Origin: Candidatus Zambryskibacteria bacterium RIFCSPLOWO2_01_FULL_47_14
GTDB lineage: Bacteria > Patescibacteria > Paceibacteria > UBA9973 > Zambryskibacteraceae
Direction: 5' to 3'
Length of the DNA: 11,324 bases
Assembly: GCA_001824005.1 (NCBI GenBank)
Contig: MHWG01000006.1
Span: forward strand, 1-11,324
The notes beneath the pieces are model-generated. The model saw only the letters and a list, made by a program, of their open reading frames with translations, did no database searches and was not told where the DNA came from. This document shows, in pieces, positions 1 to 5,546 of this stretch. Position 1 is the stretch's first letter, and each line of letters starts with the position of its first letter. The position numbers and the translations under genes are program-made.

Positions 1-696
1 AAATATATATTCGACGTTTGGAGAAGGGTGGCGGAGCGCTTCGACTACGAAGAATACAGTGCCTCTCCTCTCGAGCCCACCGAGCTCTACACCGAGAAAT
101 CGGGAGATGAGATCGTAAATCAGCAGACATTCACCTTCACCGATCGGGGCGAACGATCTGTCACTTTGCGGCCCGAGATGACACCGACTCTAGCGCGAAT
201 GGTTGCTGCGAGGCGGAAAGTGCTCAAGTTCCCTCTCCGCTGGTACTCGATACCCAACCTCTTCCGCTACGAGCGGCCGCAGAGAGGCAGAAGGCGCGAA
301 CACTACCAGCTCAACTGCGACCTCATGGGCCTTCCCGGTCTTGAAGGCGACAGGGAGATCATCAAACTCGCTTACTCGATAATGAAGGAATTCGGGGCAA
401 AAGATGAAGATTTCACGATCAAGCTTAACAACTCTAATATCGAAGACTTCAAGGATATCGCGCCGAATCTAATTTTCGACGAAACGCTCTTGCGCGGGCA
501 AACTTATTACACCGGCATGGTCTTCGAAATGTTCGACAACGATCAGACCAATCCTCGTGCACTCTGCGGCGGCGGACGATACGACAATCTGCTCGAACTC
601 TTCGATGTTGAGCCTGTGCCGGCGGTCGGCTTCGGCTGGGGTGATATTACCATGAGAGATTTCCTCGAAGCGCACGGACTGCTTCCGAAAATTTAA
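1..696 (+). CDS. hisS: Histidyl-tRNA synthetase-like protein, 5' end outside window; lacks anticodon-binding domain
   Basis: The reading frame is open from base 1, so the true start lies upstream; the GTG at 28 is internal, because the residues before it (KYIFDVWRRVAERF) already match the N-terminal helix of class II HisRS. Seen: motif 2 (FRYERPQRGR, nt 262-291), a HisA-like motif LLRGQTYYTG (nt 490-519; the family usually has RG(L/F)DYYTG), and motif 3 GGGRYD (nt 568-585) followed by PAVGFG. Known function of the family: ATP-dependent charging of tRNA-His in the cytoplasm. Odd: the motif 2 Arg (codon 265) and HisA Arg (codon 493) are only 76 codons apart, versus about 146 residues in E. coli HisRS (R113, R259), so the insertion domain is nearly absent. 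The protein ends about 25 residues after PAVGFG, where about 100 residues of anticodon-binding domain normally follow. It could be a HisZ-like paralogue or a reduced HisRS; the near-intact HisA motif favours a HisRS origin. Confidence 0.85.
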   Translation, partial: KYIFDVWRRVAERFDYEEYSASPLEPTELYTEKSGDEIVNQQTFTFTDRGERSVTLRPEMTPTLARMVAARRKVLKFPLRWYSIPNLFRYERPQRGRRREHYQLNCDLMGLPGLEGDREIIKLAYSIMKEFGAKDEDFTIKLNNSNIEDFKDIAPNLIFDETLLRGQTYYTGMVFEMFDNDQTNPRALCGGGRYDNLLELFDVEPVPAVGFGWGDITMRDFLEAHGLLPKI

Positions 697-698
697 GC

Positions 699-1274
699 AT
701 GCGTAAAATAGTTTTCGACATTGAGACATCGAACATCTTTTCCGATGTTGGAAGCGCCGATCCGGCGGCGCTCGACATTGCCGTGGTCGGTATTTATGAT
801 TCCGAGACGAACTCGTATTCGACTTATCTCAAAGAGGAGCTGAAGGATCTCTGGCCGGTGCTCGAGCGCGCGGACATACTGGTAGGCTTCTACTCGGAGC
901 ACTTCGACTTGCCTTTGCTCAACAAATATTATCCCGGCGATCTGTCGAAAATTAAACAGCTCGACATTCTGAAAGAGATTAGGAAGCAGTTCGGCCGAGG
1001 TATGAGTCTCGACAAGCTCGCCGAAGGCACTCTTGGTAAGGGCAAATCCGGCCACGGCCTCAAAGCGACCGAATGGTGGAAGCAGGGCGAATACAACAAA
1101 GTCCGCGAATACTGCCTCGACGACGTAAGAATTACCAAAGAAATTTACGATTACGCTCTGACCAATCAGAAACTCTCGTTCAAAGAAGGCGGCCAGCTAC
1201 GCGAATTCAAACTTGATACCTCGGATTGGGAAACCCCCGGCGAGCACAAGATGACATTTAGCATGCCGTTTTAA
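699..1274 (+). CDS. Small DEDD-type (RNase H-like) 3'-5' exonuclease domain protein
   Basis: 191 aa, ATG two bases after the hisS stop, no Shine-Dalgarno sequence, so probably translated by coupling to hisS. The sequence shows the acidic motifs of the DnaQ/YprB-like RNase H fold: ExoI FDIET (D7, E9), ExoII GFYSEHFD (D70), and ExoIII Y138-x3-D142 in YCLDDVRITKEIY. An extra Asp at D89 (QLDIL) matches the RNase_H_2/YprB subgroup. These residues normally hold two metal ions for 3'-5' cleavage of DNA or RNA. There is no polymerase or helicase domain and no signal peptide, so it is probably a free-standing cytoplasmic nuclease. Substrate and pathway cannot be read from sequence; the hisS linkage hints at RNA metabolism but is weak evidence. 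Domain call is firm; function is open. Confidence 0.85.
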   Translation: MRKIVFDIETSNIFSDVGSADPAALDIAVVGIYDSETNSYSTYLKEELKDLWPVLERADILVGFYSEHFDLPLLNKYYPGDLSKIKQLDILKEIRKQFGRGMSLDKLAEGTLGKGKSGHGLKATEWWKQGEYNKVREYCLDDVRITKEIYDYALTNQKLSFKEGGQLREFKLDTSDWETPGEHKMTFSMPF

Positions 1275-1277
1275 ACA

Positions 1278-1338
1278 GACCCCCTCAGTCTTGTTGGGTT
1301 TGACCTGAGACATGCTCAGGTCTCCCTTAGTAGGGGTC
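1278..1338. repeat. Nested hairpin element directly after the exonuclease gene
   Basis: An outer stem GACCCC (1278-1283) pairs with GGGGTC (1333-1338), enclosing a perfect 8-bp stem GACCTGAG (1302-1309) / CTCAGGTC (1315-1322) with loop ACATG. The CTCAG at 1284-1288 could pair alternatively with CTGAG at 1305-1309, so two exclusive folds are possible. The segment begins ACCCCCTC and ends TCTCCCTTAGTAGGGG, both shared with the element after the DUF2779 gene at 4238-4271. No T-run follows on the + strand, so a standard intrinsic terminator is not supported; it may instead protect the mRNA 3' end or be a dispersed REP-like repeat. Confidence 0.6.
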
Positions 1339-1376
1339 ATACGTTAATATCTCACTGTGGTGAGTTAATAACGTAT
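1339..1376. repeat. Palindromic hairpin, 8-bp outer and 5-bp inner stem
   Basis: ATACGTTA (1339-1346) is the exact reverse complement of TAACGTAT (1369-1376). Within it CTCAC (1351-1355) pairs with GTGAG (1360-1364) across a TGTG tetraloop. It abuts the hairpins on either side. It could act as an RNA stem-loop or as a dyad DNA-binding site; nothing in the sequence decides which. Confidence 0.55.
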
Positions 1377-1412
1377 ACATAATAATTCCGCTATAGCATT
1401 TTTATTATGTAT
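1375..1412. repeat. AT-rich hairpin with 11-bp perfect stem
   Basis: ATACATAATAA (1375-1385) is the exact reverse complement of TTATTATGTAT (1402-1412). The 16-nt interior holds the palindrome GCTATAGC. It shares two bases with the preceding hairpin, so both cannot fully form at once. Function unknown. Confidence 0.5.
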
Positions 1413-1425
1413 TGAAATTTCATGC

Positions 1426-1486
1426 AAACGAAAAGGCTTATCCATCCGAATTGATTTTTTACATCAACTCTAGGCGGATAAGCCTT
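1426..1486 (-). terminator. Intrinsic terminator of the minus-strand small RNA
   Basis: AAGGCTTATCC (1433-1443) is the perfect 11-bp reverse complement of GGATAAGCCTT (1476-1486), and an inner stem TTGAT/ATCAA (1451-1455/1463-1467) extends it. Read on the minus strand the stem runs straight into TTTTCGTTT, the usual U-rich tail. On the plus strand the bases after the stem (TGATAGC) are not T-rich, which fixes the direction as minus. Confidence 0.65.
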
Positions 1487-1583
1487 GATAGCATCGACTC
1501 ACCACTTTAGCAGGTGACGCTGGGTCTCTTTGTATCGCGCCCCCGGGCGCTCGGTGCGAGAAGATGCCTGAACGAACTTACCT
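1426..1583 (-). ncRNA. Putative small structured RNA of unknown family, about 158 nt
   Basis: A self-contained transcription unit is visible: a sigma-70 promoter at 1590-1618, a predicted start near 1582-1583, and a terminator at 1426-1486. The body is GC-rich between AT-rich flanks. GCATC (1491-1495) pairs with GATGC (1563-1567) and closes a multi-branch domain. Inside it are TCACC/GGTGA (1499-1503/1513-1517, 9-nt loop) and GCGCC/GGCGC (1537-1541/1546-1550, 4-nt loop). No minus-strand gene lies directly downstream (the exonuclease there is on the + strand), so it is more likely a stand-alone RNA than a riboswitch leader. I compared it by eye with tRNA, tmRNA, 4.5S, 6S and T-box signatures and found none. 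An 11-codon ORF (1459-1494, minus) lies inside and is probably chance. Inference from sequence only. Confidence 0.5.
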
Positions 1584-1589
1584 ATTTCT

Positions 1590-1618
1590 ATCTTAGCATA
1601 CTTAAGTTAATTTGTCAA
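1590..1618 (-). promoter_or_regulatory. Strong sigma-70-type promoter, minus strand
   Basis: On the minus strand a perfect -35 TTGACA (1618-1613) is followed by a 17-nt spacer and the -10 hexamer TAAGAT (1595-1590). Five of six -10 bases match TATAAT. A start about 7 nt further on (1582-1583) would open the small RNA. The box architecture matches the kind of sigma factor (RpoD) encoded in this window. Confidence 0.7.
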
Positions 1619-1673
1619 GGACTTTTTCCTATTTCACTTAAATAAGGCTTAAAATAAGCATAATTTGAAATAA

Positions 1674-1682
1674 TGTTAAAAT
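1674..1682 (+). promoter_or_regulatory. Extended -10 promoter for the PAP2 gene
   Basis: TGTTAAAAT (TG, one base, TAAAAT) is an extended -10 box. No good -35 lies 16-18 nt upstream, which extended -10 promoters can tolerate. The ATG is 11 nt after the box end, so a normal start site would leave only a few bases of leader. There is no Shine-Dalgarno sequence before the gene. The AT-rich surroundings make chance matches possible. Confidence 0.35.
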
Positions 1683-1692
1683 TTGATTAATT

Positions 1693-2178
1693 ATGGAAAA
1701 TTTCTTCATCTTCGGGGCGAAGTGGTTGTATCTTTTCTCGATTTTGATTGCCGCAATATACTTTTTTCGAGCATCGGCGGAAACAAGGAAGAAAATGATT
1801 GCTTTGGCTTCCGTTTCTTTCGCTCTCGCTTTTGTAATTTCTATAGCCGCGCGGGAAATGTACTATAATCCGCGGCCATTCGTTGAATACAGCTTCGTGC
1901 CCTTGATTCCGCACACAGCTGATAACGGCTTTCCTTCCGACCATACTCTGCTTGCCTCGGCTATCGCCTCTCTCTTTCTCTTTTTCAACATCCGGCTATC
2001 AATCTTCCTCTGGCTACTGACCGGAATCGTCGGACTCTCGAGGGTTTATGTCGGCATTCACAACTTTACCGACATCATAGGAAGCGCTTTGATTGCCCTC
2101 ATTTCCGCCCTTGCGGCCTATGCTATAATTCACAAACTATGGAACAGGAACCGATCAATAAATTCACCATCCCTTTAG
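1693..2178 (+). CDS. PAP2-superfamily membrane phosphatase, undecaprenyl-PP phosphatase-like
   Basis: 161 aa, with about five hydrophobic segments (roughly residues 11-25, 36-53, 85-98, 102-119, 127-148), so an inner-membrane protein. The three PAP2 motifs are present: C1 as R54-x6-R61-P62 (Arg in place of the usual Lys), C2 P81-S-D-H84 (usual form PSGH), and C3 S116-R117-x5-H123-x3-D127. H84 is the expected proton donor and H123 the nucleophile activated by D127. Small bacterial members of this kind (BcrC/YbjG-like) recycle undecaprenyl pyrophosphate for cell-wall synthesis; that substrate is inferred from size and topology, and a phosphatidylglycerophosphate or other lipid phosphatase is equally possible. 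It starts the three-gene + strand cluster and overlaps the dsbA-like gene by 40 nt. Confidence 0.85.
   Translation: MENFFIFGAKWLYLFSILIAAIYFFRASAETRKKMIALASVSFALAFVISIAAREMYYNPRPFVEYSFVPLIPHTADNGFPSDHTLLASAIASLFLFFNIRLSIFLWLLTGIVGLSRVYVGIHNFTDIIGSALIALISALAAYAIIHKLWNRNRSINSPSL
2121..2129 (+). promoter_or_regulatory. Extended -10 promoter inside the PAP2 gene for the dsbA-like gene
   Basis: TGCTATAAT is a perfect extended -10 (TG, one base, TATAAT) near the 3' end of the PAP2 gene, ending 9 nt before the ATG at 2139. No clear -35 is seen. The spacing implies a nearly leaderless mRNA and matches the arrangement before the PAP2 gene. Confidence 0.45.
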
Positions 2179-2834
2179 CCATCGTAGCGGCGGGAGCACT
2201 GGTGGCGGGGGCAATATATTTTGGGGATGGAAATCAACCAACGACGAACGACCGACAATCAACAACTAATACGAAGATTGAGGTGCCGGGGGTGACGGCA
2301 GAGGATCATTATCTCGGGAGCAGGAGCGCCAAGCTCGTCATCGTCGAGTACTCCGACACCGAGTGTCCGTTCTGTAAAACTTTCCAAAATACGATGAAAA
2401 ACGTCTTGAATGCTTACCCAGCGGAGGTCGCCTGGGTCTATCGCCAACTCCCCATTTCCCAACTACACAGCAGGGCGGTAAAGGAAGCCGAAGCAACCGA
2501 ATGCGCGGCGGAGCTCGGCGGCAATCAAGCTTTTTGGAATTATCTTGACGAACTTTTCCGCGTCACGCCCTCAAACGACGGACTTGATCCAGCAGAACTG
2601 CCAAGAATCGCCGGAACGATAGGACTCGATGTACCCTCCTTCAATACTTGTCTCACGAGCGGTAAATACACCGAAATAATCAAAAGAGGTGTGGAGGAAA
2701 GCTATAAAGCTGGAATACCCTTGGCTACTCCATACTCTATAATTCTCAATCAAAATGGCGAAGTGAAGGGAATAATCAATGGCGCAGAACCGTTGGCTTC
2801 GGTAGAAGCCAAAATCAACGCGCTTCTAAAATAG
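2139..2834 (+). CDS. Membrane-anchored DsbA-family thiol-disulfide oxidoreductase
   Basis: 231 aa. The N-terminus has a short charged stretch, then one hydrophobic segment (about residues 9-28) that acts as a signal anchor, then a Thr/Asn-rich linker (32-46) and a thioredoxin-like domain. The active site is C76-P-F-C79 and the partner cis-proline is P198 (ATPY). C122 and C171 match a second Cys pair found in many members of this Thioredoxin_4/DsbA group. The helical insertion expected in DsbA proteins lies between. Expected role: oxidising or shuffling disulfides of proteins outside the membrane. The start at 2139 is chosen because it gives the complete anchor; it costs a 40-nt overlap with the PAP2 gene. 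No DsbB or VKOR partner is visible here. The linker is encoded by a CAAC-rich low-complexity tract that looks like a repeat insertion. Confidence 0.88.
   Translation: MEQEPINKFTIPLAIVAAGALVAGAIYFGDGNQPTTNDRQSTTNTKIEVPGVTAEDHYLGSRSAKLVIVEYSDTECPFCKTFQNTMKNVLNAYPAEVAWVYRQLPISQLHSRAVKEAEATECAAELGGNQAFWNYLDELFRVTPSNDGLDPAELPRIAGTIGLDVPSFNTCLTSGKYTEIIKRGVEESYKAGIPLATPYSIILNQNGEVKGIINGAEPLASVEAKINALLK
2232..2270 (+). repeat. CAAC-rich low-complexity tract within the dsbA-like gene
   Basis: Its first 17 bases match the tract at 4100-4116 in the DUF2779 gene at 15 positions (consensus AATCAACYAACGACKAA), and both later contain AACAACTAA. It encodes the Asn/Thr-rich linker between anchor and catalytic domain, where an insertion would be tolerated. 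Confidence 0.55.
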
Positions 2835-4237
2835 TGCTATCGAAGACAAACTATATTATTTGGCGGGATTGCAAGAAAAACGCCTGGCTAAAAATCCACA
2901 AGCCGGAAATATATTTCGCGCATGAGCTTTCCGAATTCGAAAAGCAAATTATTGAAACAGGAAATGAAGTGGATTTACTCGCGAGAAATCTTTTTCCTGC
3001 TGGTGAGTATCAGAAGGAGTTTAAGATAGACGGTTACCTTGCTATTACTGACATTCTTTCTGGAAATAATTTGTATGAGGTAAAGGCAACGAACGAAATA
3101 GATAAGAAAACACACTTACATGACTTAACCTTCCAGTACAACATACTTAAGCGTGCGGGCATGGAGATCGAAAGCGCCAATCTCATACACCTGAACTCCG
3201 AATACGTGCGAGAGGGAGAACTCGAACTTACCAAGCTCTTCGTCATCGAAGATATGACAGAAACGGTGAGAAAAATGGCCGAAGAGGTAGCGGCTGAAAT
3301 GCAGTTAGCCAAAGATTATCTAATGAGCGATGACGAACCAAAAGGTCCATGTGATTGTATCTACAAAGGCCGATCGGCTCATTGCACCACTTTCCACTAC
3401 TCAAACCCGGACATGCCCGAATACGGTGTGCACGACCTCGCCCGCATAGGTTTGAGCAAGAGGAAATTGACCGAGCTCGTGGACGGCAACAAATTCAGAC
3501 TGGAAGAGATTCCCGACGGACTTGAACTGTCAGAGACGCAGAGGAATCAAATTTGGACTTATCTCAACAACAGGGAAATAATCTCGAAAGAAAATATTGC
3601 TGAAGAATTCGAAAAACTCAAATTCCCGCTCTACTTTCTTGACTACGAAACATTCCCAGCGGCCATTCCCCGCTTCGACGGCTTCTCGCCTTATAATCAG
3701 ATCCCCTTTCAATATTCTCTCCACATATTGGAAAATTCCAAATCACAAGCACCAAATCACAAAGATTTTTTGTGGACTGAAAATTCTGATCCGAGTCGGG
3801 CTTTCGTAGAATCTTTGCAAAAGCATATCGGCCCGAAGGGCTCGGTCATCGTCTGGCATAAAGACTTTGAATGCGGGAGGAACGATGAACTAGCAAGCCG
3901 CATCCCCTCTTCCAAACCATTCTTCGACAATATCAAAGAACGAATCTTTGACCTAGAAATTATTTTCAAAAAACAGCACCATGTGCACAAAGATTACAAA
4001 GGATCTTCTTCCATCAAAAAAGTTTTACCCGTACTCGTCCCCTCTCTCAAGTACGACGGTCTCACAATCAAAGAAGGCGGTACTGCGGCGGAATCCTGGA
4101 ATCAACTAACGACTAATAACCAACAACTAACAGCGGACGAGAAGGACCTGATAATCGGAAATCTCAAAGCTTACTGCAAACTCGACACTTACGCCATGTA
4201 TGCGATTTGGAGGGAGATGGATAAATTGGTGAACTAA
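2834..4237 (+). CDS. DUF2779 protein: PD-(D/E)XK (Cas4/RecB-like) region plus DEDD exonuclease domain
   Basis: 467 aa from a GTG that overlaps the dsbA-like stop by one base (TAGTG), implying translational coupling. The N-terminal half resembles Cas4/RecB nucleases: D73, then E82-V-K84 (LYEVKAT), then Q101-Y102. Cysteines C13, C173, C175 and C184 are placed as in Fe-S Cas4/AddB-type proteins, where one Cys near the N-terminus joins a C-terminal trio; an iron-sulfur cluster is an inference. The C-terminal half is the DUF2779 RNase H-like domain: FLDYET (D270, E272), WHKDFE (D344, E346), and Y447-x3-D451. Both halves keep plausible catalytic residues, so a two-nuclease DNA-processing enzyme is likely, but its substrate and pathway are unknown. 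No cas genes, CRISPR array or helicase are nearby, so no defence role is shown. Two low-complexity repeats (3738-3762, 4100-4132) lie in loops. Confidence 0.82.
   Translation: MLSKTNYIIWRDCKKNAWLKIHKPEIYFAHELSEFEKQIIETGNEVDLLARNLFPAGEYQKEFKIDGYLAITDILSGNNLYEVKATNEIDKKTHLHDLTFQYNILKRAGMEIESANLIHLNSEYVREGELELTKLFVIEDMTETVRKMAEEVAAEMQLAKDYLMSDDEPKGPCDCIYKGRSAHCTTFHYSNPDMPEYGVHDLARIGLSKRKLTELVDGNKFRLEEIPDGLELSETQRNQIWTYLNNREIISKENIAEEFEKLKFPLYFLDYETFPAAIPRFDGFSPYNQIPFQYSLHILENSKSQAPNHKDFLWTENSDPSRAFVESLQKHIGPKGSVIVWHKDFECGRNDELASRIPSSKPFFDNIKERIFDLEIIFKKQHHVHKDYKGSSSIKKVLPVLVPSLKYDGLTIKEGGTAAESWNQLTTNNQQLTADEKDLIIGNLKAYCKLDTYAMYAIWREMDKLVN
3738..3762 (+). repeat. Tandem CCAAATCACAA repeat inside the DUF2779 gene
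   Basis: CCAAATCACAA occurs at 3738-3748 and 3752-3762, a 14-nt period. Because 14 is not a multiple of three, the copies encode different residues (around 302-310, SKSQAPNHK), which suggests that a DNA-level repeat rather than a protein repeat is being copied. Confidence 0.6.
4100..4132 (+). repeat. CAAC/CTAA-rich tract within the DUF2779 gene
   Basis: Second copy of the low-complexity element seen at 2232-2270. It encodes an Asn/Gln/Thr-rich stretch at residues 423-433, just before the last exonuclease motif, and keeps the reading frame. Confidence 0.55.
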
Positions 4238-4271
4238 ACCCCCTCTTTATCTCCCCTTTAGCAGGGGGAGA
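4238..4271. repeat. GC-rich stem-loop between the converging DUF2779 and rpoD genes
   Basis: TCTCCCC (4250-4256) pairs with GGGGAGA (4265-4271) across an 8-nt loop. It starts with ACCCCCTC immediately after the DUF2779 stop and has the same end sequences as the element at 1279-1338. It sits in the 69-nt gap between convergent genes, where a two-way terminator would be useful, but neither strand has a clear U-run directly after the stem. On the minus strand a T7 run (complement of 4296-4302) comes before, not after, the hairpin. Confidence 0.5.
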
Positions 4272-4306
4272 AAAGGGAGTAATGAGAATAAAGGGAAAAA
4301 AAGGAA

Positions 4307-5527
4307 TTAATACCCTCGCAACCTATCTATCTTTTCATGCTGCCTGATCTTCTCATGTGCCTTCGCTTCGATCTGTCTTATGCGTTCTCGGGTGACGCCG
4401 AAGACACGGCCAACTTCCTCAAGCGTGTGCGTGTAACCGTCTAAGAGACCGTGGCGCATTTCCAGAATCTTCCTCTCCTTGGGCGGCAGGTCGTTTAGAA
4501 TTTCGCGCACCTGATCCGAGACAATGCGGCGGGAGGAATCTTGATCGGGAGAAAGAATCTTTTCGTCCGCGAGGAAGTCGCCGAGTTTCGACTTGCCGTC
4601 GTCACCATCCTCCCCTACCGGACTTTCGAGAGACACTGTGGACTGGTCGATCTTCTCGATCTGGTAAATTTTGTCCACGTCGAGATTCATCTCCATGGCA
4701 ATCTCTTCCTGTAATGGCTCGCGGCCGAGGTCTTGCGTCAAGCGCCTCACTACCTGCTTGTACTTGGCAATGGTCTCCACCATATGCACCGGCACGCGGA
4801 TGGTGCGGCTCTGGTCGGCGAGCGCGCGAGTAATGGCCTGGCGAATCCACCAGGTAGCGTAAGTCGAGAACTTGAATCCTTTGGTCCAGTCGAATTTCTC
4901 CACCGCTTTGTGGAGACCCAGATTCCCTTCTTGTATCAAGTCAAGAAGCGTGAGGTCTGGGCTACGGTTCGCATATTTCTTGGCTATGGAGACTACCAGG
5001 CGGAGGTTAGCCTTCATCAATAAATTCTTGGCGTCTTCGTCCCCCTTCTCGATGCGGCGGGCAAGCTCCTTCTCCATGGCGCCGGCGATAAGCGGATATT
5101 GGCCGATTTCTCGCAAATACATCTGGATGGAATCGTATGAAGAATCAGAACGCGCCGAGTAGGCGTATTTACCCTTGGCCGCAGGTGCTTCTTCCTGTAT
5201 TTCGAGCAGTCCGCCGCCTTCGAGCACATCGATGCCGAGCTTGGCGAGCTTCTCGTAGAAATCATCGAGAAACATGATGTCGGTCTCGATAGTCGGGAAC
5301 TCGCGCAGTATCTCGTCGTAAGTGACAAAGCCGCGCTCTTTGCCCCGGGTAATGATGCGTTCCACTCGGAGCGCATCATCAATTTTGTTTTTTGTAAGCT
5401 TCTTAGCTTTTTGGCTTTTTAGCTTCTTAGCTTTTTTAATTCCTTTTTTGGGAATTTTTTTGCTTGCCCCGTGTAGCTTTAGCTTTTCGGGGGTCTTCTT
5501 ATTCTTTTGTTTTTTGATTTTTTTCAT
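4307..5527 (-). CDS. rpoD: RNA polymerase primary sigma factor RpoD/SigA
   Basis: 406 aa. Order: a Lys-rich tail (1-48), a region 1.1-like segment (about 49-105, with [12 protein letters not shown]), region 1.2 (about 131-165, YLREIG), region 2 (about 166-236, containing [18 protein letters not shown] and [10 protein letters not shown], used for -10 recognition and melting), region 3 (about 240-320), and region 4 (about 340-400, with the -35 helix-turn-helix [20 protein letters not shown]). The presence of region 1.1 and full region 2 mark it as the housekeeping sigma rather than an alternative one. It lacks the large non-conserved insertion of the E. coli protein. It follows dnaG by 17 nt, the classical dnaG-rpoD order. 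No Shine-Dalgarno is seen; a TATAAA 11 nt before the ATG may be a local promoter, but this is weak. The Lys-rich tail is built from a DNA repeat (5398-5436). Confidence 0.97.
   Translation of the reverse strand: MKKIKKQKNKKTPEKLKLHGASKKIPKKGIKKAKKLKSQKAKKLTKNKIDDALRVERIITRGKERGFVTYDEILREFPTIETDIMFLDDFYEKLAKLGIDVLEGGGLLEIQEEAPAAKGKYAYSARSDSSYDSIQMYLREIGQYPLIAGAMEKELARRIEKGDEDAKNLLMKANLRLVVSIAKKYANRSPDLTLLDLIQEGNLGLHKAVEKFDWTKGFKFSTYATWWIRQAITRALADQSRTIRVPVHMVETIAKYKQVVRRLTQDLGREPLQEEIAMEMNLDVDKIYQIEKIDQSTVSLESPVGEDGDDGKSKLGDFLADEKILSPDQDSSRRIVSDQVREILNDLPPKERKILEMRHGLLDGYTHTLEEVGRVFGVTRERIRQIEAKAHEKIRQHEKIDRLRGY
5398..5436 (-). repeat. 15-bp direct repeat encoding the Lys-rich RpoD tail
   Basis: GCTTCTTAGCTTTTT occurs at 5398-5412 and 5422-5436 (plus-strand reading), start to start 24 nt, so in frame. 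On the gene strand it gives the two KAKKL peptides at residues 31-44. Confidence 0.65.
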
Positions 5528-5546
5528 TCAAAAGTCTTTTTATATT

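Noticed and set aside
469..1055. Minus-strand frames opposite hisS and the exonuclease gene
   Set aside because: They overlap well-supported + strand genes with recognised motifs and have no features of their own.
694..1274. Missing anticodon domain of HisRS hidden by a frameshift
   Set aside because: The sequence after the stop is a complete exonuclease-like gene from its own ATG; no frame there resembles a HisRS C-terminal domain.
1495..1583. Possible T-box leader or tRNA in the small RNA region (AAAGTGGTGAG, GTTCGTTC)
   Set aside because: The T-box TGGNACCGCG core and a specifier stem are missing, no synthetase gene follows on that strand, and no cloverleaf or GGTTCGA T-arm can be drawn.
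2834..4237. Cas4 of a CRISPR-Cas locus
   Set aside because: There is no repeat-spacer array and no other cas gene in the window, and the protein carries a DUF2779 exonuclease domain at its C-terminus.
5438..5461. AATTCC/GGAATT hairpin with a T-run on the + strand inside rpoD
   Set aside because: The stem is only 6 AT-rich pairs, inside a Lys-rich coding stretch whose codons naturally give A/T runs, and no + strand gene ends there.
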